DNA from: Paraburkholderia solitsugae
GTDB lineage: Bacteria; Pseudomonadota; Gammaproteobacteria; Burkholderiales; Burkholderiaceae
Length of the DNA stretch: 64,000 nucleotides
Assembly: GCF_013177695.1 (NCBI RefSeq)
Contig: NZ_WOEY01000035.1
Coordinates: forward strand, 1 to 64,000
Direction of reading: 5' to 3'
A model generated the notes under the pieces. It searched no databases. It saw only the letters and a list, made by a program, of their open reading frames with translations, and was not told where the DNA came from. Positions 25,684-34,659 of this stretch are shown here, piece after piece. Position 1 is the stretch's first letter. Every line of letters begins with the position of its first letter. Both the position numbers and the translations under genes were made by a program.

Positions 25684-26466
25684 TTATTTCGCCGACACGT
25701 CGACATTGCCGAAGTACTTCTGCGCCAGTCTCTTCACGGTACCGTCTTCCTGCACTTTCGTGATCGCGCCGTTCAACTCATTGAGAAGCGCCGCGTCGCC
25801 CTTACGGACACCAAAGGCGATACCACTACCCAGGATCTTGTCGTCACGCACTGGGGCACCAACGAACGCAAACCCATTGCCCTCCTGACGCGACAAAAAT
25901 CCAGTCTGCCCTGCCGGTGCGAGCACGAGCGTCGCATCAAGTCGGCCCGCAACGAGGTCCGCGTAGATCTGGTTCTGATCCTGATACGACACGACGTTCA
26001 CGCCCGCACCTTCCCAATGGGCCTTCGCGTAAGTTTCCTGAATCGATGCCTGCAGGACGCCTACGCGTCTCCCCTTCAGCGAGTCGGGTGTCGACTCCAG
26101 GCCACTGTTGCTCTTCGCGATCAATCGTGTCGGCACGCGGTAGATCACGGATGTGAAATCGATTGCCTGGCGGCGCTTCTCGGTAGCGTTCATCGCTGAA
26201 TTGATCGCATCGAACTTGCGCCCCTGGAGAGCGGGGATCAGGCCATCAAACGAGGTCTCGACCCAATTGCACGTCAGATGTGCAGTCGTGCAGACAGCAT
26301 TGCCAATGTCGATATCGAGGCCTTGCAACGTGCCGTTCGGCCCCTTCGATTCAAACGGAGGATATTGCGCTTCGAGGCCGAAGCGCAGCGTGCCCGCATC
26401 AGTGGCCATCGCAGACATGGACGCGAACGCACAAGCGAATACCAGCAAGCTTTTCAGCTGCTTCAT
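25684..26466 (-). CDS. Periplasmic basic amino acid-binding protein (HisJ/ArgT type)
   Basis: A 260-residue ABC substrate-binding protein with signal peptide MKQLKSLLVFACAFASMSAMA. The family-3 signature GLDIDIGNAVC and the NSAMNATEKRRQAIDF segment, which contacts basic amino acid ligands, are clear. It is paralogous along its whole length to the protein at 61440-62228. An ABC transporter lacking a cognate ArgT-type protein is at 30540-32665. Context (guanidinobutyrase, 2-ketoarginine decarboxylase) points to arginine. It is divergent from the porin gene, with a shared palindrome at 26634-26651 upstream. Confidence 0.88.
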   Translation of the reverse strand: MKQLKSLLVFACAFASMSAMATDAGTLRFGLEAQYPPFESKGPNGTLQGLDIDIGNAVCTTAHLTCNWVETSFDGLIPALQGRKFDAINSAMNATEKRRQAIDFTSVIYRVPTRLIAKSNSGLESTPDSLKGRRVGVLQASIQETYAKAHWEGAGVNVVSYQDQNQIYADLVAGRLDATLVLAPAGQTGFLSRQEGNGFAFVGAPVRDDKILGSGIAFGVRKGDAALLNELNGAITKVQEDGTVKRLAQKYFGNVDVSAK

Positions 26467-26918
26467 GGATGATCTCCTTTACTTTATGTTTGGCTACGTG
26501 ACGCGGATACCAAGCAGGTACGGTGATTCCACTGGGTGCGCCACATCTATCAGGATCTACGCCCTGCTTCCGCAAAACGTTTTCATGCGGTTTATCGATT
26601 AAACGTCAACTCTCCTCACGTCACCACCGAAAATTTTTCATGCGCCGCATGCGCCTGCATCATGGCTTTGGTTCGTCCTCGAAAACGCTCAAATTTCCGC
26701 TTAAATTCTGCGAGCAGAGTGACTTCATGTCCGAATACCTCGCGCTCCATCACGCGAACTATCTGTTGTTGGCGTATTCATTTGGCAACGCACCGCAACT
26801 TTCTCGGTTCTGCCAATAGACACCGTTTGATCGGTGTGACAGCATCACGTCCGTTGCATTTTTCGGAATGTAACTCTAATAAGATGATACGAATTACTAA
26901 TGAAGTACGGAGATCTTA
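26467..26918. other. Divergent regulatory region between arginine-binding protein and porin
   Basis: 452 bp, AT-rich on the porin side, containing the operator at 26634-26651 and a half-site TTTTCATGCGG at 26580-26590. Short ORFs here have no ribosome site and no recognised match. Confidence 0.6.
26634..26651. promoter_or_regulatory. Arginine-regulon operator candidate (copy 1)
   Basis: TTTTTCATGCGCCGCATG contains the perfect palindrome CATGCG-C-CGCATG (26639-26651). The same 18 bp with one central change occurs at 41047-41064, upstream of the 2-ketoarginine decarboxylase-like gene. This copy lies between the divergent arginine-binding protein and porin genes. The shared site ties the two ends of the region into one regulon; the cognate regulator is unknown. 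Confidence 0.6.
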
Positions 26919-28067
26919 ATGAAGAAGCAAGTCATCGCATTGGCGGTGTCCGCCGCATTCGCGGCACCCGTGTTCGCACAAAACACCGTCACGCTGTATG
27001 GACTCATCGACGAGGGTTTCGACTATACGAATAATGTCGGTGGGAAATCGCTCTCCGAACTGCAAAGCGGCTACGCGCAGGGCAGTCGCTGGGGCCTCAA
27101 GGGTTCGGAAGATCTGGGCGACGGTCTGAAGGCAGTCTTCCAGCTGGAGAACGGTTTTAACGTAAACAACGGCAAACTTGGCCAGGGTGGCCTCATGTTC
27201 GGCCGCCAGGCCTATATTGGTTTGAGCAATGACAAGTACGGTACGGTCACGCTGGGCCGCCAGTACGACTCGCTGGTCGACTACCTTGCACAAACAACCG
27301 CCAACGGCAACTGGGCCGGCTATCTGTTCTCGCATCCGTACGACAACGACAACACGGATAACTCGTTCCGTGTGAACAACACCGTCAAATACGCGAGCCC
27401 GAATTTCGCCGGATTCCAGGCAGGTGGTACGTATAGTTTCAGTAACGACACGAACTTCGCGAATAACCGTCAATACAGCGTCGGTGGCCAATATGCGAAC
27501 GGCGGCTTGCTTGTCGCTGCAGCTTACTTGCAGGCGAACAATCCCTCGTCAAGCGCGAGCGGCGCGATCAACAACGGTGGAGATGAGAACTTCCTGGCCA
27601 AGCGGTTGCGCGTTTTCGGCGGCGGCGTCAACTATACGTTCGGGTCGGCGACCGCAGGTTTCGTGTATACGAACACCGACATCACCTCGCCGCTCTCAAC
27701 GACTTACATCTCGGGGTCGATCCTTCCGGCTACCGGCACGCTCAACGCACTCAAGTTCCAGAACTTCGAAATCAACGGCAAGTATCAGATCACGCCGGCG
27801 TTCTTTGTTGGTGCGCAATATGTGTACACGATGGAAAGCTACGACGCGTCGTCGGGTAGCGCCAAGCCGAAGATCCACTCGGTTGGCCTGATGGCAGACT
27901 ACAACATCTCGAAGCGCACAGACTTCTATCTTCAGGGTGCTTACCAGAAGGTCGCTGGCGACCAGACCGGCAGCGCTTTGGATCACGCGTATGTGCCGGG
28001 GGCAGCGGATGCTTCGTCGACGGCGAACCAGTTCGTGTTTCGCCTGGCAATCCGCCACAAGTTCTAA
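26919..28067 (+). CDS. Gram-negative trimeric porin
   Basis: A 382-residue outer-membrane porin of the Burkholderia/Bordetella general porin family. It has signal peptide MKKQVIALAVSAAFAAPVFA, then the mature start QNTVTLYGLIDEGFDYTNNV, repeated amphipathic beta-strands and the terminal phenylalanine (RLAIRHKF) needed for BAM assembly. GRQAYIGLSNDKYGTVTLGRQ is the conserved strand-turn region before constriction loop L3. GGAG precedes the ATG. Placed beside arginine uptake and breakdown genes, it probably admits basic amino acids; specificity is inference. Confidence 0.92.
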   Translation: MKKQVIALAVSAAFAAPVFAQNTVTLYGLIDEGFDYTNNVGGKSLSELQSGYAQGSRWGLKGSEDLGDGLKAVFQLENGFNVNNGKLGQGGLMFGRQAYIGLSNDKYGTVTLGRQYDSLVDYLAQTTANGNWAGYLFSHPYDNDNTDNSFRVNNTVKYASPNFAGFQAGGTYSFSNDTNFANNRQYSVGGQYANGGLLVAAAYLQANNPSSSASGAINNGGDENFLAKRLRVFGGGVNYTFGSATAGFVYTNTDITSPLSTTYISGSILPATGTLNALKFQNFEINGKYQITPAFFVGAQYVYTMESYDASSGSAKPKIHSVGLMADYNISKRTDFYLQGAYQKVAGDQTGSALDHAYVPGAADASSTANQFVFRLAIRHKF

Positions 28068-28080
28068 CTGCCACACCGCA

Positions 28081-28107
28081 TCACGCGACGCCACAAGCGT
28101 CGCGTGA
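28081..28107. terminator. Hairpin between convergent porin and guanidinobutyrase genes
   Basis: A perfect 11-bp stem (TCACGCGACGC with GCGTCGCGTGA) with a CACAA loop lies 13 bp past the porin stop and 50 bp from the guanidinobutyrase stop. It is followed by only short T content. Likely a bidirectional terminator. Confidence 0.6.
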
Positions 28108-28157
28108 GGATATGCGAGCGCCGTTCGAGCTCAGCTTCGCGGCGTCGCGCGGCAGGC

Positions 28158-29105
28158 TTAACGGCGCTTAACCTGCGGTAGGACGCAGAGCATCTCGTAG
28201 GCGAGATTCGCGCCAAGCAAAGCGGTCGTGCCAAACGGGTCGTACGGCGGCGCAACTTCGACCAGGTCAGCGCCCACGAGATTCAGGCCCCAGCTACCAC
28301 GGATGATCTCGAGGGCTTGCGGCACAGTTAGACCCGCAATCTCCGGCGTGCCGGTGCCAGGCGCGTAGGCGGGGTCGATACCGTCGATGTCGAAAGTCAG
28401 ATAAACCGGACCGTCGCCGATTTTTTCCCGCACTTCCTCCATCAGCGGTGCGAGAGAACGATTCCAGCATTCCTCGGCCTGCACGACGCGGAAGCCCTGG
28501 TCGCGACACCAGTCAAAATCTTCCGCCTCGTAGCCAGTGCCACGCAGGCCAATCTGCACGACGCGCTCACAGTCCAGCAAGCCCTCTTCAGCCGCCCGGC
28601 GGAACGGTGTGCCATGCGCAATCTTTTCGCCCATCATCGTGTCGTTGACGTCCGCGTGCGCGTCGACGTGAATCAGGCCAACCTTGCCGTGCTTCCTGTG
28701 GATCGCCCGCAGGATTGGCAGCGTGATCGTGTGGTCGCCGCCGAGCGTGATCGGCTTGGTGCCGTGCCGCAGAATCTCGTCATACGCCACTTCAATGCGC
28801 TTGATCGAATCAAGAAGATTGTAGGGATTGATCGCGACATCGCCGATGTCCGCGACCTGCAGCGAATCAAATGGCGCGGCGCGCGTCGCCATGTTGTAAG
28901 GCCGCAGCAGCACCGATTCGTTGCGAATCTGGCGCGGCCCGAAGCGCGCACCGGTGCGATTCGACGTACCCAGATCAAATGGCACACCGACGAAACATGC
29001 GTCAAGCCCTTCGGCCGACGCAACGTTCGGTAGACGCATCATTGTTGCGATGCCGCCGCAGCGTGGCATCTCATTGCCGCCCATTGGTTGAAAGTATTCC
29101 GCCAC
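28158..29105 (-). CDS. gbuA: Guanidinobutyrase (ureohydrolase family)
   Basis: A 315-residue binuclear-manganese ureohydrolase predicted to split 4-guanidinobutyrate into GABA and urea. Metal ligands are seen as H125 (GGDHT), D148/H150/D152 (DAHADVN) and D239/D241 (FDIDGIDP). The N-terminal YFQPMGGNEMPRCGGIATMM is the hallmark of GbuA-type rather than plain agmatinase proteins, but agmatinase cannot be excluded. The GTG at 29105 is preferred: GGAGAAA precedes it and the length matches GbuA (about 319 aa). The in-frame ATG at 29180 has no site. The LysR gene just upstream on the same strand is a likely regulator. Confidence 0.82.
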   Translation of the reverse strand: MAEYFQPMGGNEMPRCGGIATMMRLPNVASAEGLDACFVGVPFDLGTSNRTGARFGPRQIRNESVLLRPYNMATRAAPFDSLQVADIGDVAINPYNLLDSIKRIEVAYDEILRHGTKPITLGGDHTITLPILRAIHRKHGKVGLIHVDAHADVNDTMMGEKIAHGTPFRRAAEEGLLDCERVVQIGLRGTGYEAEDFDWCRDQGFRVVQAEECWNRSLAPLMEEVREKIGDGPVYLTFDIDGIDPAYAPGTGTPEIAGLTVPQALEIIRGSWGLNLVGADLVEVAPPYDPFGTTALLGANLAYEMLCVLPQVKRR

Positions 29106-29234
29106 GATTGATTTCTCCACTTGAATTGTTCTGGTCGTCCCATCCGTTACGACTCTGATCGTATTTATACGTACTTCCAAGGAAAGTGAAATAACGATTT
29201 CTGGATGTTCACGTCAGCACTTATCGATGCGATC

Positions 29235-30110
29235 TCATTCGTCACGATGTTCCGCGATCCACTCGCTAAAGAGCTTTACCTTATGCTGATCCGCAAGGCA
29301 CTCGGGATACACCAGGTAATAACGCGAGCCTGTCCCTATCACGGTATCGAACGGCATCGTCAGACGCTTCGCCGCAATGTCTTCGCCGACCAGAGTCAAG
29401 TCGGTGATCGCAACACCAAAGCCCTGCATAGCGGCATTGGTCGCCATATCGAGGGTGTCGAAGCTCGCGCCGAGGTTAGCGTCGACGGCCTGTGCGCCGA
29501 CACGGTCGAGCCACAGTTTCCAGTCGCGATGATCGCGAGTCGGATGCAGCAGCGTGTGCTCTATTAAATCGGCCGCGCTCGCGAGTGGTTTGTCCTTCAG
29601 AAGATCAGGCGCGCATACGGGCGTCAGCCGTTCTTCAAAGAGCGCCACTGCGCGCACGTTAGCGCCCGGCGACGAACCATAAATGATCGCCGCATCGAAC
29701 GGCTCGGACTCGAAATCGACGTCGTGCTGCCATGTCGTCGTGATTTGCACCTGGACCCCTGGATGGCCGCCTTGAAAACGCATGATCTTTGGCAACATCC
29801 AGCGCATGACGCAGGTCGGCACCTTCAGCGCGAGATCCGAGCGCTGACGGGTGAGGCGCAGCGAAATCTCCTCGATCCGCGCAAAGCTTTCCTTCACCGC
29901 CGGCAGCAGCAGTTCACCTTCTGCAGTCAGCGTGAGCCCCTTCGCATGCCGCTTAAAGAGCGGGAACTTGTAATATTCTTCAAGTGTGAGGATCTGCCGA
30001 CTGACCGCGCCTTGCGTCAGACACAAATGCTCCGCCGCGCGCGTGAAGCTGCGGTGCCGCGCGACGGTCTCGAAGATCTGCAGCGCGTTCAAGGGTGGGA
30101 GTCGTCGCAT
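29235..30110 (-). CDS. LysR-family regulator (GcvA-like)
   Basis: A 291-residue LysR protein starting MRRLPPLNALQIFETVARH, the N-terminal form of the GcvA/AmpR subgroup. The HTH is at about residues 6-65 (SFTRAAEHLCLTQGAVSRQI) and the effector domain runs from about 92 to 290. It lies 129 bp upstream of gbuA in the same direction, as the regulator GbuR does in pseudomonads. Control of gbuA by guanidinobutyrate is a fair inference. The longer frame from 30323 was rejected because the ATG at 30110 gives the exact family N-terminus. Confidence 0.85.
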   Translation of the reverse strand: MRRLPPLNALQIFETVARHRSFTRAAEHLCLTQGAVSRQILTLEEYYKFPLFKRHAKGLTLTAEGELLLPAVKESFARIEEISLRLTRQRSDLALKVPTCVMRWMLPKIMRFQGGHPGVQVQITTTWQHDVDFESEPFDAAIIYGSSPGANVRAVALFEERLTPVCAPDLLKDKPLASAADLIEHTLLHPTRDHRDWKLWLDRVGAQAVDANLGASFDTLDMATNAAMQGFGVAITDLTLVGEDIAAKRLTMPFDTVIGTGSRYYLVYPECLADQHKVKLFSEWIAEHRDE

Positions 30111-30210
30111 GGTGTTCCAGGGGCGAAATTTGGACTCAGCCGTCGCGCAACGCCGGCCGCTCAGGCGAACGTAACGCATGCAGGCCATCAAGATACGCCG
30201 GTAAATAGGA

Positions 30211-30372
30211 TTACGCGATGCGGACTTGCCCGCAAGCCATGCAATCCAATCCCGCCCGGCAATTGAGCATGTCGCCTCGTCTGGCGGCGAGACCCTGCGC
30301 GAGACGATCCTCCTCCGCATCACGCGGCATATCGAGATACTTTTTCCACCATTCGTCAGACAGCGCCCTCAT
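30211..30372 (-). CDS. Possible small Cys-containing protein
   Basis: A 53-codon ORF (MRALSDEWWKKYLDMPRD to CMACGQVRIA) with three cysteines, one pair as CMAC, and GC-rich third positions consistent with coding. No clear ribosome site precedes the ATG at 30372. The same frame stays open upstream through the hexanucleotide repeat, where it would encode an (Ala-Gln)n tract, and into the ABC ATPase gene. No upstream start is available outside that gene. Function unknown; it may be non-coding. Confidence 0.3.
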   Translation of the reverse strand: MRALSDEWWKKYLDMPRDAEEDRLAQGLAARRGDMLNCRAGLDCMACGQVRIA

Positions 30373-30388
30373 GGAATGCGAGGATTTT

Positions 30389-30465
<77 letters not shown>

Positions 30466-30539
30466 TCGAGGCCTTGGCTGTTGAACAGCTTTAACGCCCG
30501 CGACGCCCCCCGTTGTGGCGACGCAGTGACAGAGCCCGA

Positions 30540-31265
30540 CTAGTGCAGAATCTTTGCCAGGAATTCCTTGGCCCGAGCGGACTTCGGATTGGCGAAGAAG
30601 TCTTCCTTGCGGTCGTCTTCCACAATCAGCCCTTTGTCCATGAAGATCACGCGATGCGCGACCTTCTTTGCGAACCCCATTTCGTGCGTGACGCACATCA
30701 TCGTCATCCCTTCCTGCGCGAGTTCGACCATCACGTCGAGCACCTCGTTGATCATCTCGGGGTCGAGCGCCGAGGTCGGCTCGTCAAACAGCATCGCGAT
30801 CGGGTCCATCGAGAGAGCACGTGCAATCGCCACACGTTGTTGCTGACCACCGGACAATTGCGCGGGAAACTTGTCCGCATGCGCACGCAGGCCGACTCGA
30901 TCCAGCAGTTTCAGCGCCTTCCCGCCTGCTTCATCCTTTGAACGACCCAGCACCTTGATCTGGGCAAGCGTCAGGTTCTGGGTAATCGAGAGATGCGGGA
31001 ACAACTCGAAATGTTGGAACACCATGCCGACTTTCGCGCGCAACTTCGACAGGTTGGTCTTCTTGTCACCGACTGACTGGCCGTTGATCGCAATCTCACC
31101 GTTCTGGAACGGTTCGAGGCCATTCACGGTCTTGATGAGGGTCGACTTGCCCGAACCCGACGGCCCGCATACCACCACCACCTCACCCTTCTTTACTTCG
31201 GTCGTGCAATTGGTCAAGACTTGAAACTGCCCGTACCACTTCGAAACATCATTGATGGAAATCAT
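30540..31265 (-). CDS. Polar amino acid ABC transporter, ATP-binding subunit
   Basis: A 241-residue ATPase of the GlnQ/HisP/GltL family: Walker A GPSGSGKS (about 36-43), signature [15 protein letters not shown], Walker [14 protein letters not shown] and switch histidine in VTHEMGFA. It energises uptake with the permeases at 31344 and 31997 and the binding protein at 32673. The ATG at 31265 fits the family N-terminus ([12 protein letters not shown]); an ATG five codons upstream is also open. It is the last gene of the four-gene leftward operon. Confidence 0.9.
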   Translation of the reverse strand: MISINDVSKWYGQFQVLTNCTTEVKKGEVVVVCGPSGSGKSTLIKTVNGLEPFQNGEIAINGQSVGDKKTNLSKLRAKVGMVFQHFELFPHLSITQNLTLAQIKVLGRSKDEAGGKALKLLDRVGLRAHADKFPAQLSGGQQQRVAIARALSMDPIAMLFDEPTSALDPEMINEVLDVMVELAQEGMTMMCVTHEMGFAKKVAHRVIFMDKGLIVEDDRKEDFFANPKSARAKEFLAKILH

Positions 31266-31343
31266 TTCTACACCTGTCAACGTTATGCCACTGCATCCAC
31301 CGTTCTATTGAGCGCTGTGTGCCGATGGCGTCTGACGATCGCA

Positions 31344-32000
31344 TCAGCGGTGCCGCGCCACCTGATACCTGTTTTCGAGCAAGCGGGCGTACCAGGTCAG
31401 TGGAAAGCACATCGCGAAGTACAGCACCGCGACCATTCCGTAGATTGGAAACGGGCGAAATGCGGTATTGGTGATCATCGACCCCGTCTTCGTCAGTTCG
31501 ACAAAGCCAATAATCGACGTCAAGGAAGTGCTTTTAACGACTTGCACCAGGAACCCGACGGTCGGAGCCACTGCAATCTGGAGCGCCTGCGGCCAAATGA
31601 TGTATCGCAGCTGCTGGCCATATGTCATGCCGAGACTGGCCCCGGCACCCCACTGCCCTCGCGGCACCGCATCGACGCAACCTCGCCAGATGTCGACCAG
31701 ATAAGCGCTCGTGTAGAGCGTTAGCGTCACCGCCGCGGCGCTCCATGGAGACACATCGATGCCGAGCAAAGGCAGGCCAAAGAAACCAAGAAACAGTTGC
31801 AGCACCAGCGGGGTACCCTGGAAAAGTTCGACATACCACGCAACACCGTGCTGAAGCGCAGTGCTTTTCGATACGCGCATCGCCAGCAGCACCATGCCAA
31901 CAGCCCCTCCGCCAACAAAGGCGATAAAGGAAAGCAGGACTGTCCAGCGCGCCCCGATAATCAGATTGCGCGCAATGTCCCATAGGGTGAAATCGCTCAT
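31344..32000 (-). CDS. Polar amino acid ABC transporter permease
   Basis: A 218-residue inner-membrane permease of the HisM/GltK family with about five membrane segments. The EAA-type loop is visible as GASLGMTYGQQLRYIIWPQAL, which docks on the ATPase. It overlaps the upstream permease gene by 4 bp (ATGA), so the two are co-translated and should form the heterodimeric channel. Confidence 0.88.
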   Translation of the reverse strand: MSDFTLWDIARNLIIGARWTVLLSFIAFVGGGAVGMVLLAMRVSKSTALQHGVAWYVELFQGTPLVLQLFLGFFGLPLLGIDVSPWSAAAVTLTLYTSAYLVDIWRGCVDAVPRGQWGAGASLGMTYGQQLRYIIWPQALQIAVAPTVGFLVQVVKSTSLTSIIGFVELTKTGSMITNTAFRPFPIYGMVAVLYFAMCFPLTWYARLLENRYQVARHR

Positions 32001-32665
32001 CGCTTACGCCCCGCAAAGAGACCGGAGCCAAGCTGGTTCAACATGCGTCGCAACACAATTGCCAGGCCCAGATAGATCGCCGTGATCACCAGATAGATTT
32101 CAAACGACCGGAAGTTGCGCGACTGAATGAAGTTGGCCGCGTAAGTGAGATCCGGCACGGAGATTTGCGATACGACGGCTGATCCGAGCATAACGATCAT
32201 GACCTGGCCGAGTAGCGCGGGGAACACGTTCGCGAGCGCCTGAGGCAGCACGATATAGCGAAACACCTGCCGCCCAGGCAAGCCAAGCGCGACTGCCGCC
32301 TGGACCTGCCCGCGCGGAATCGAGTCGATCCCCGCACGGACTATTTCAATCGCGTATGCGCCCAGGTTGACGGTCATGGCCAGCACCGCTGCCTGCATCT
32401 CGTCGATATGAATACCGAGACCTGGCAATCCGAAGAACACGAAGAACAACTGCACCAGAAACGGTGTATTCCGGATCAACTCGACATAGGTCCCGACGAG
32501 CGCGCGCGCCCATCGGGGGCCAGCCGCACCGACGGCGGCACCGGCCACGCCAACTACGCCGCCGAGCACCGTCGAAACAGCCGTGAGTCCCAGCGTCACC
32601 GCTACACCGCGCACAAGTATTCCTGTGTACGTGTGCAGATCGCTGAAATTGAACGCATAACTCAT
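31997..32665 (-). CDS. Polar amino acid ABC transporter permease
   Basis: A 222-residue permease of the HisQ/GltJ family. The family opening with ELIRNTPFLVQLFFVFFGLP after segment 1 and the EAA loop AAVALGLPGRQVFRYIVLPQAL are clear. It starts 7 bp after the binding-protein stop and overlaps the next permease by 4 bp. Together with 31344 and 30540 it forms one importer. Confidence 0.88.
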   Translation of the reverse strand: MSYAFNFSDLHTYTGILVRGVAVTLGLTAVSTVLGGVVGVAGAAVGAAGPRWARALVGTYVELIRNTPFLVQLFFVFFGLPGLGIHIDEMQAAVLAMTVNLGAYAIEIVRAGIDSIPRGQVQAAVALGLPGRQVFRYIVLPQALANVFPALLGQVMIVMLGSAVVSQISVPDLTYAANFIQSRNFRSFEIYLVITAIYLGLAIVLRRMLNQLGSGLFAGRKR

Positions 32666-32672
32666 TACGTAC

Positions 32673-33494
32673 TCACAGATTCGCTGGCAACGAAGTCTTC
32701 AGCCACTTTTGCGAGATTGCGTTCAGCGAGCCGTCCTTCTTTGCGTGGTCAATCGTCGCGTCAACCTTTTCCATGAGTCGCACTTCGTTTTTGTTCAGGC
32801 CAACGTGGTCAGGCGAGCTGAACAATTCGAACTTCTGCTCAGGCTCAATGGCCGGGTGACGCGCGAGAATGGTCGCTCCGACGTCGTTGCCCACCACCAT
32901 CAGCTGCACCTGACCAGAAAGAAACGCCGAAATTGCGCCGTTCGGGTCGTCGAATCGTTTGATCGTCGCGCTCGCCGGCGCAACCTTCGAGATACTGAGG
33001 TCTTCAAGCGTGCCGCGCGCAACCGAGATGCTCTTGCCTGAAAGATCCGCTGCGCTCTTGACCGGCAGATTCTTCGGACCGAACACGGCCAGGTAGTACG
33101 GCGCGTAGGGCTGCGAGAAATCGATTACTTTCGCGCGCTCCGGCGTTTGGCCGACGGATAGCAGCATGTCCGCCTTGTGGTCAGCGAGGTACGCCATGCG
33201 GTTGTCGCCTGTCACCTGGACGAGTTCAACCTTCGCATTCAGCCCCTTGCCGATCAGGTTAGCCATTTCGATGTCGTATCCAACCGGTTTCATATCAGGA
33301 CCGATCGAGCCGAACGGCGGATAGTCCTCGAAAACGCCGACCCGAACGACACCGGACTTGGCGATCGAATCGAGCGCATCAGCATGCGCGACAGGCGCCA
33401 GCATCGTCAGCACGGCACCACAGGTGACCGATAGCGTGAAGACCGTGTTGCCGAAAAGGCGATTCGTGACGCGGGAAAGGGATAAAGCGTTCAT
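32673..33494 (-). CDS. Polar amino acid ABC transporter, substrate-binding protein
   Basis: A 273-residue periplasmic protein. The signal peptide lies within the first 38 residues and ends near PVAHADA. The mature part starts SIAKSGVVRVGVFEDYPPFG, typical of family-3 binding proteins; DIEMANLIGKGL and ERAKVIDFSQPYAPYYLAVF follow. GAGGAG stands before the ATG at 33494. A frame running back to 33605 is not needed. It is first in the operon with two permeases and an ATPase. The ligand is probably an arginine-related amino acid by context only. Confidence 0.87.
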   Translation of the reverse strand: MNALSLSRVTNRLFGNTVFTLSVTCGAVLTMLAPVAHADALDSIAKSGVVRVGVFEDYPPFGSIGPDMKPVGYDIEMANLIGKGLNAKVELVQVTGDNRMAYLADHKADMLLSVGQTPERAKVIDFSQPYAPYYLAVFGPKNLPVKSAADLSGKSISVARGTLEDLSISKVAPASATIKRFDDPNGAISAFLSGQVQLMVVGNDVGATILARHPAIEPEQKFELFSSPDHVGLNKNEVRLMEKVDATIDHAKKDGSLNAISQKWLKTSLPANL

Positions 33495-33528
33495 GGTGTG
33501 CTCCTCTATGGATAGTTTTGTGTTGAAT

Positions 33529-34602
33529 TCAATGTGTCTGGCGCGCGGCAACAAGCTTGCACGCGTGAGCCGGCAATTCAGCCAGTACTGGCATGCCCAG
33601 GGCAAGACCCGGTGTCTCCCGGGACGTCGTTGCGACAGTCAGTGAGAAGCCGGAGCAATCGATCGTCGCTTCGAGCGAGGCGCCCACATCGCGGATGAAC
33701 GTCACTGTGCCGCTTAGCCGGTTCGGGCCAGCGTCAGCCGACGCGGTCTTGACACAAACGTCTTCAGGACGGATCAGCAGACGGACGTCCGACGAGGCTT
33801 GCGCCCCCCGCTCCGGTTGGGTCACGACGATCTGCTGCCCGCCGGGCAAGCTCACGCCGCCGCGCCCATCGTGGGTGACCGGCAGAATGTTGCCCAAGCC
33901 GATAAAGTCCGCGACGAACTCGCTGACCGGATCGCGGTAGATATCGAGCGGCTTGCCCACTTGCGCAATACGACCCTTTTCCATGACAACGATTTCGTCG
34001 GCCATCGTCATCGCTTCGCGCTGGTCGTGCGTGACCATGATTGTCGTGATGCCCAGGCGTTGTTGCAGCAGGCGGATTTCCACATGCATCGCTTCGCGTA
34101 GCTTGGCATCGAGCGCGGAGAGCGGTTCGTCGAGTAAAAGCAGTTTCGGCGATGATGCGATCGCGCGGGCGATCGCGACGCGCTGGCGCTGGCCGCCGGA
34201 TAGCTGGGTGACCGGCCGGTTCGCCATATGCGGCAACTGGATCAGCTCAAGCAGTTCCGTGACGCGGCGGCTTTGCGCCGCCTTGTCCGTTTTGCGCAAG
34301 CGCAGCGGATAAGCAACGTTCTCCGCCACCGTCATATGCGGAAACAACGCGAGCGACTGGAACACCATGCCGAAATCGCGCCGGTTGGCCGGTAGATGAG
34401 TGATGTCGCGGCCAGCAAAGTTCACACTACCGGAGCTTGGCGTTTCGAGCCCGGCGATCATGCGCAGCAAGGTGGTCTTGCCGCAGCCGGACGGGCCGAG
34501 GAAGCAAACCAGTTTGCCGTCCGGCACGCTAAGGTCGACGTGGTCGACGGCATACGCGGCATTAAAGCGCTTGGTCACGGCCTGCAATGTCAAATGAGTC
34601 AT
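33529..34602 (-). CDS. Polyamine-type ABC transporter ATPase (PotA-like)
   Basis: A 357-residue ATPase of the CUT1/POT family: Walker A GPSGCGKT (about 35-42), signature [14 protein letters not shown], Walker B LLLLDEPLSALD and a C-terminal TOBE domain (about 280-355, LLIRPEDVCV). It is the last gene of a leftward four-gene importer (binding protein 36449, permeases 35526 and 34660). In this arginine/guanidinobutyrate setting it may import putrescine, agmatine or guanidinobutyrate; the substrate is not determined. Confidence 0.88.
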   Translation of the reverse strand: MTHLTLQAVTKRFNAAYAVDHVDLSVPDGKLVCFLGPSGCGKTTLLRMIAGLETPSSGSVNFAGRDITHLPANRRDFGMVFQSLALFPHMTVAENVAYPLRLRKTDKAAQSRRVTELLELIQLPHMANRPVTQLSGGQRQRVAIARAIASSPKLLLLDEPLSALDAKLREAMHVEIRLLQQRLGITTIMVTHDQREAMTMADEIVVMEKGRIAQVGKPLDIYRDPVSEFVADFIGLGNILPVTHDGRGGVSLPGGQQIVVTQPERGAQASSDVRLLIRPEDVCVKTASADAGPNRLSGTVTFIRDVGASLEATIDCSGFSLTVATTSRETPGLALGMPVLAELPAHACKLVAARQTH

Positions 34603-34659
34603 GAAGGTTTCCTGCTTGGGCCAAAATCGCCACGGAATCGAAGCGCAATCAAAACGGAA

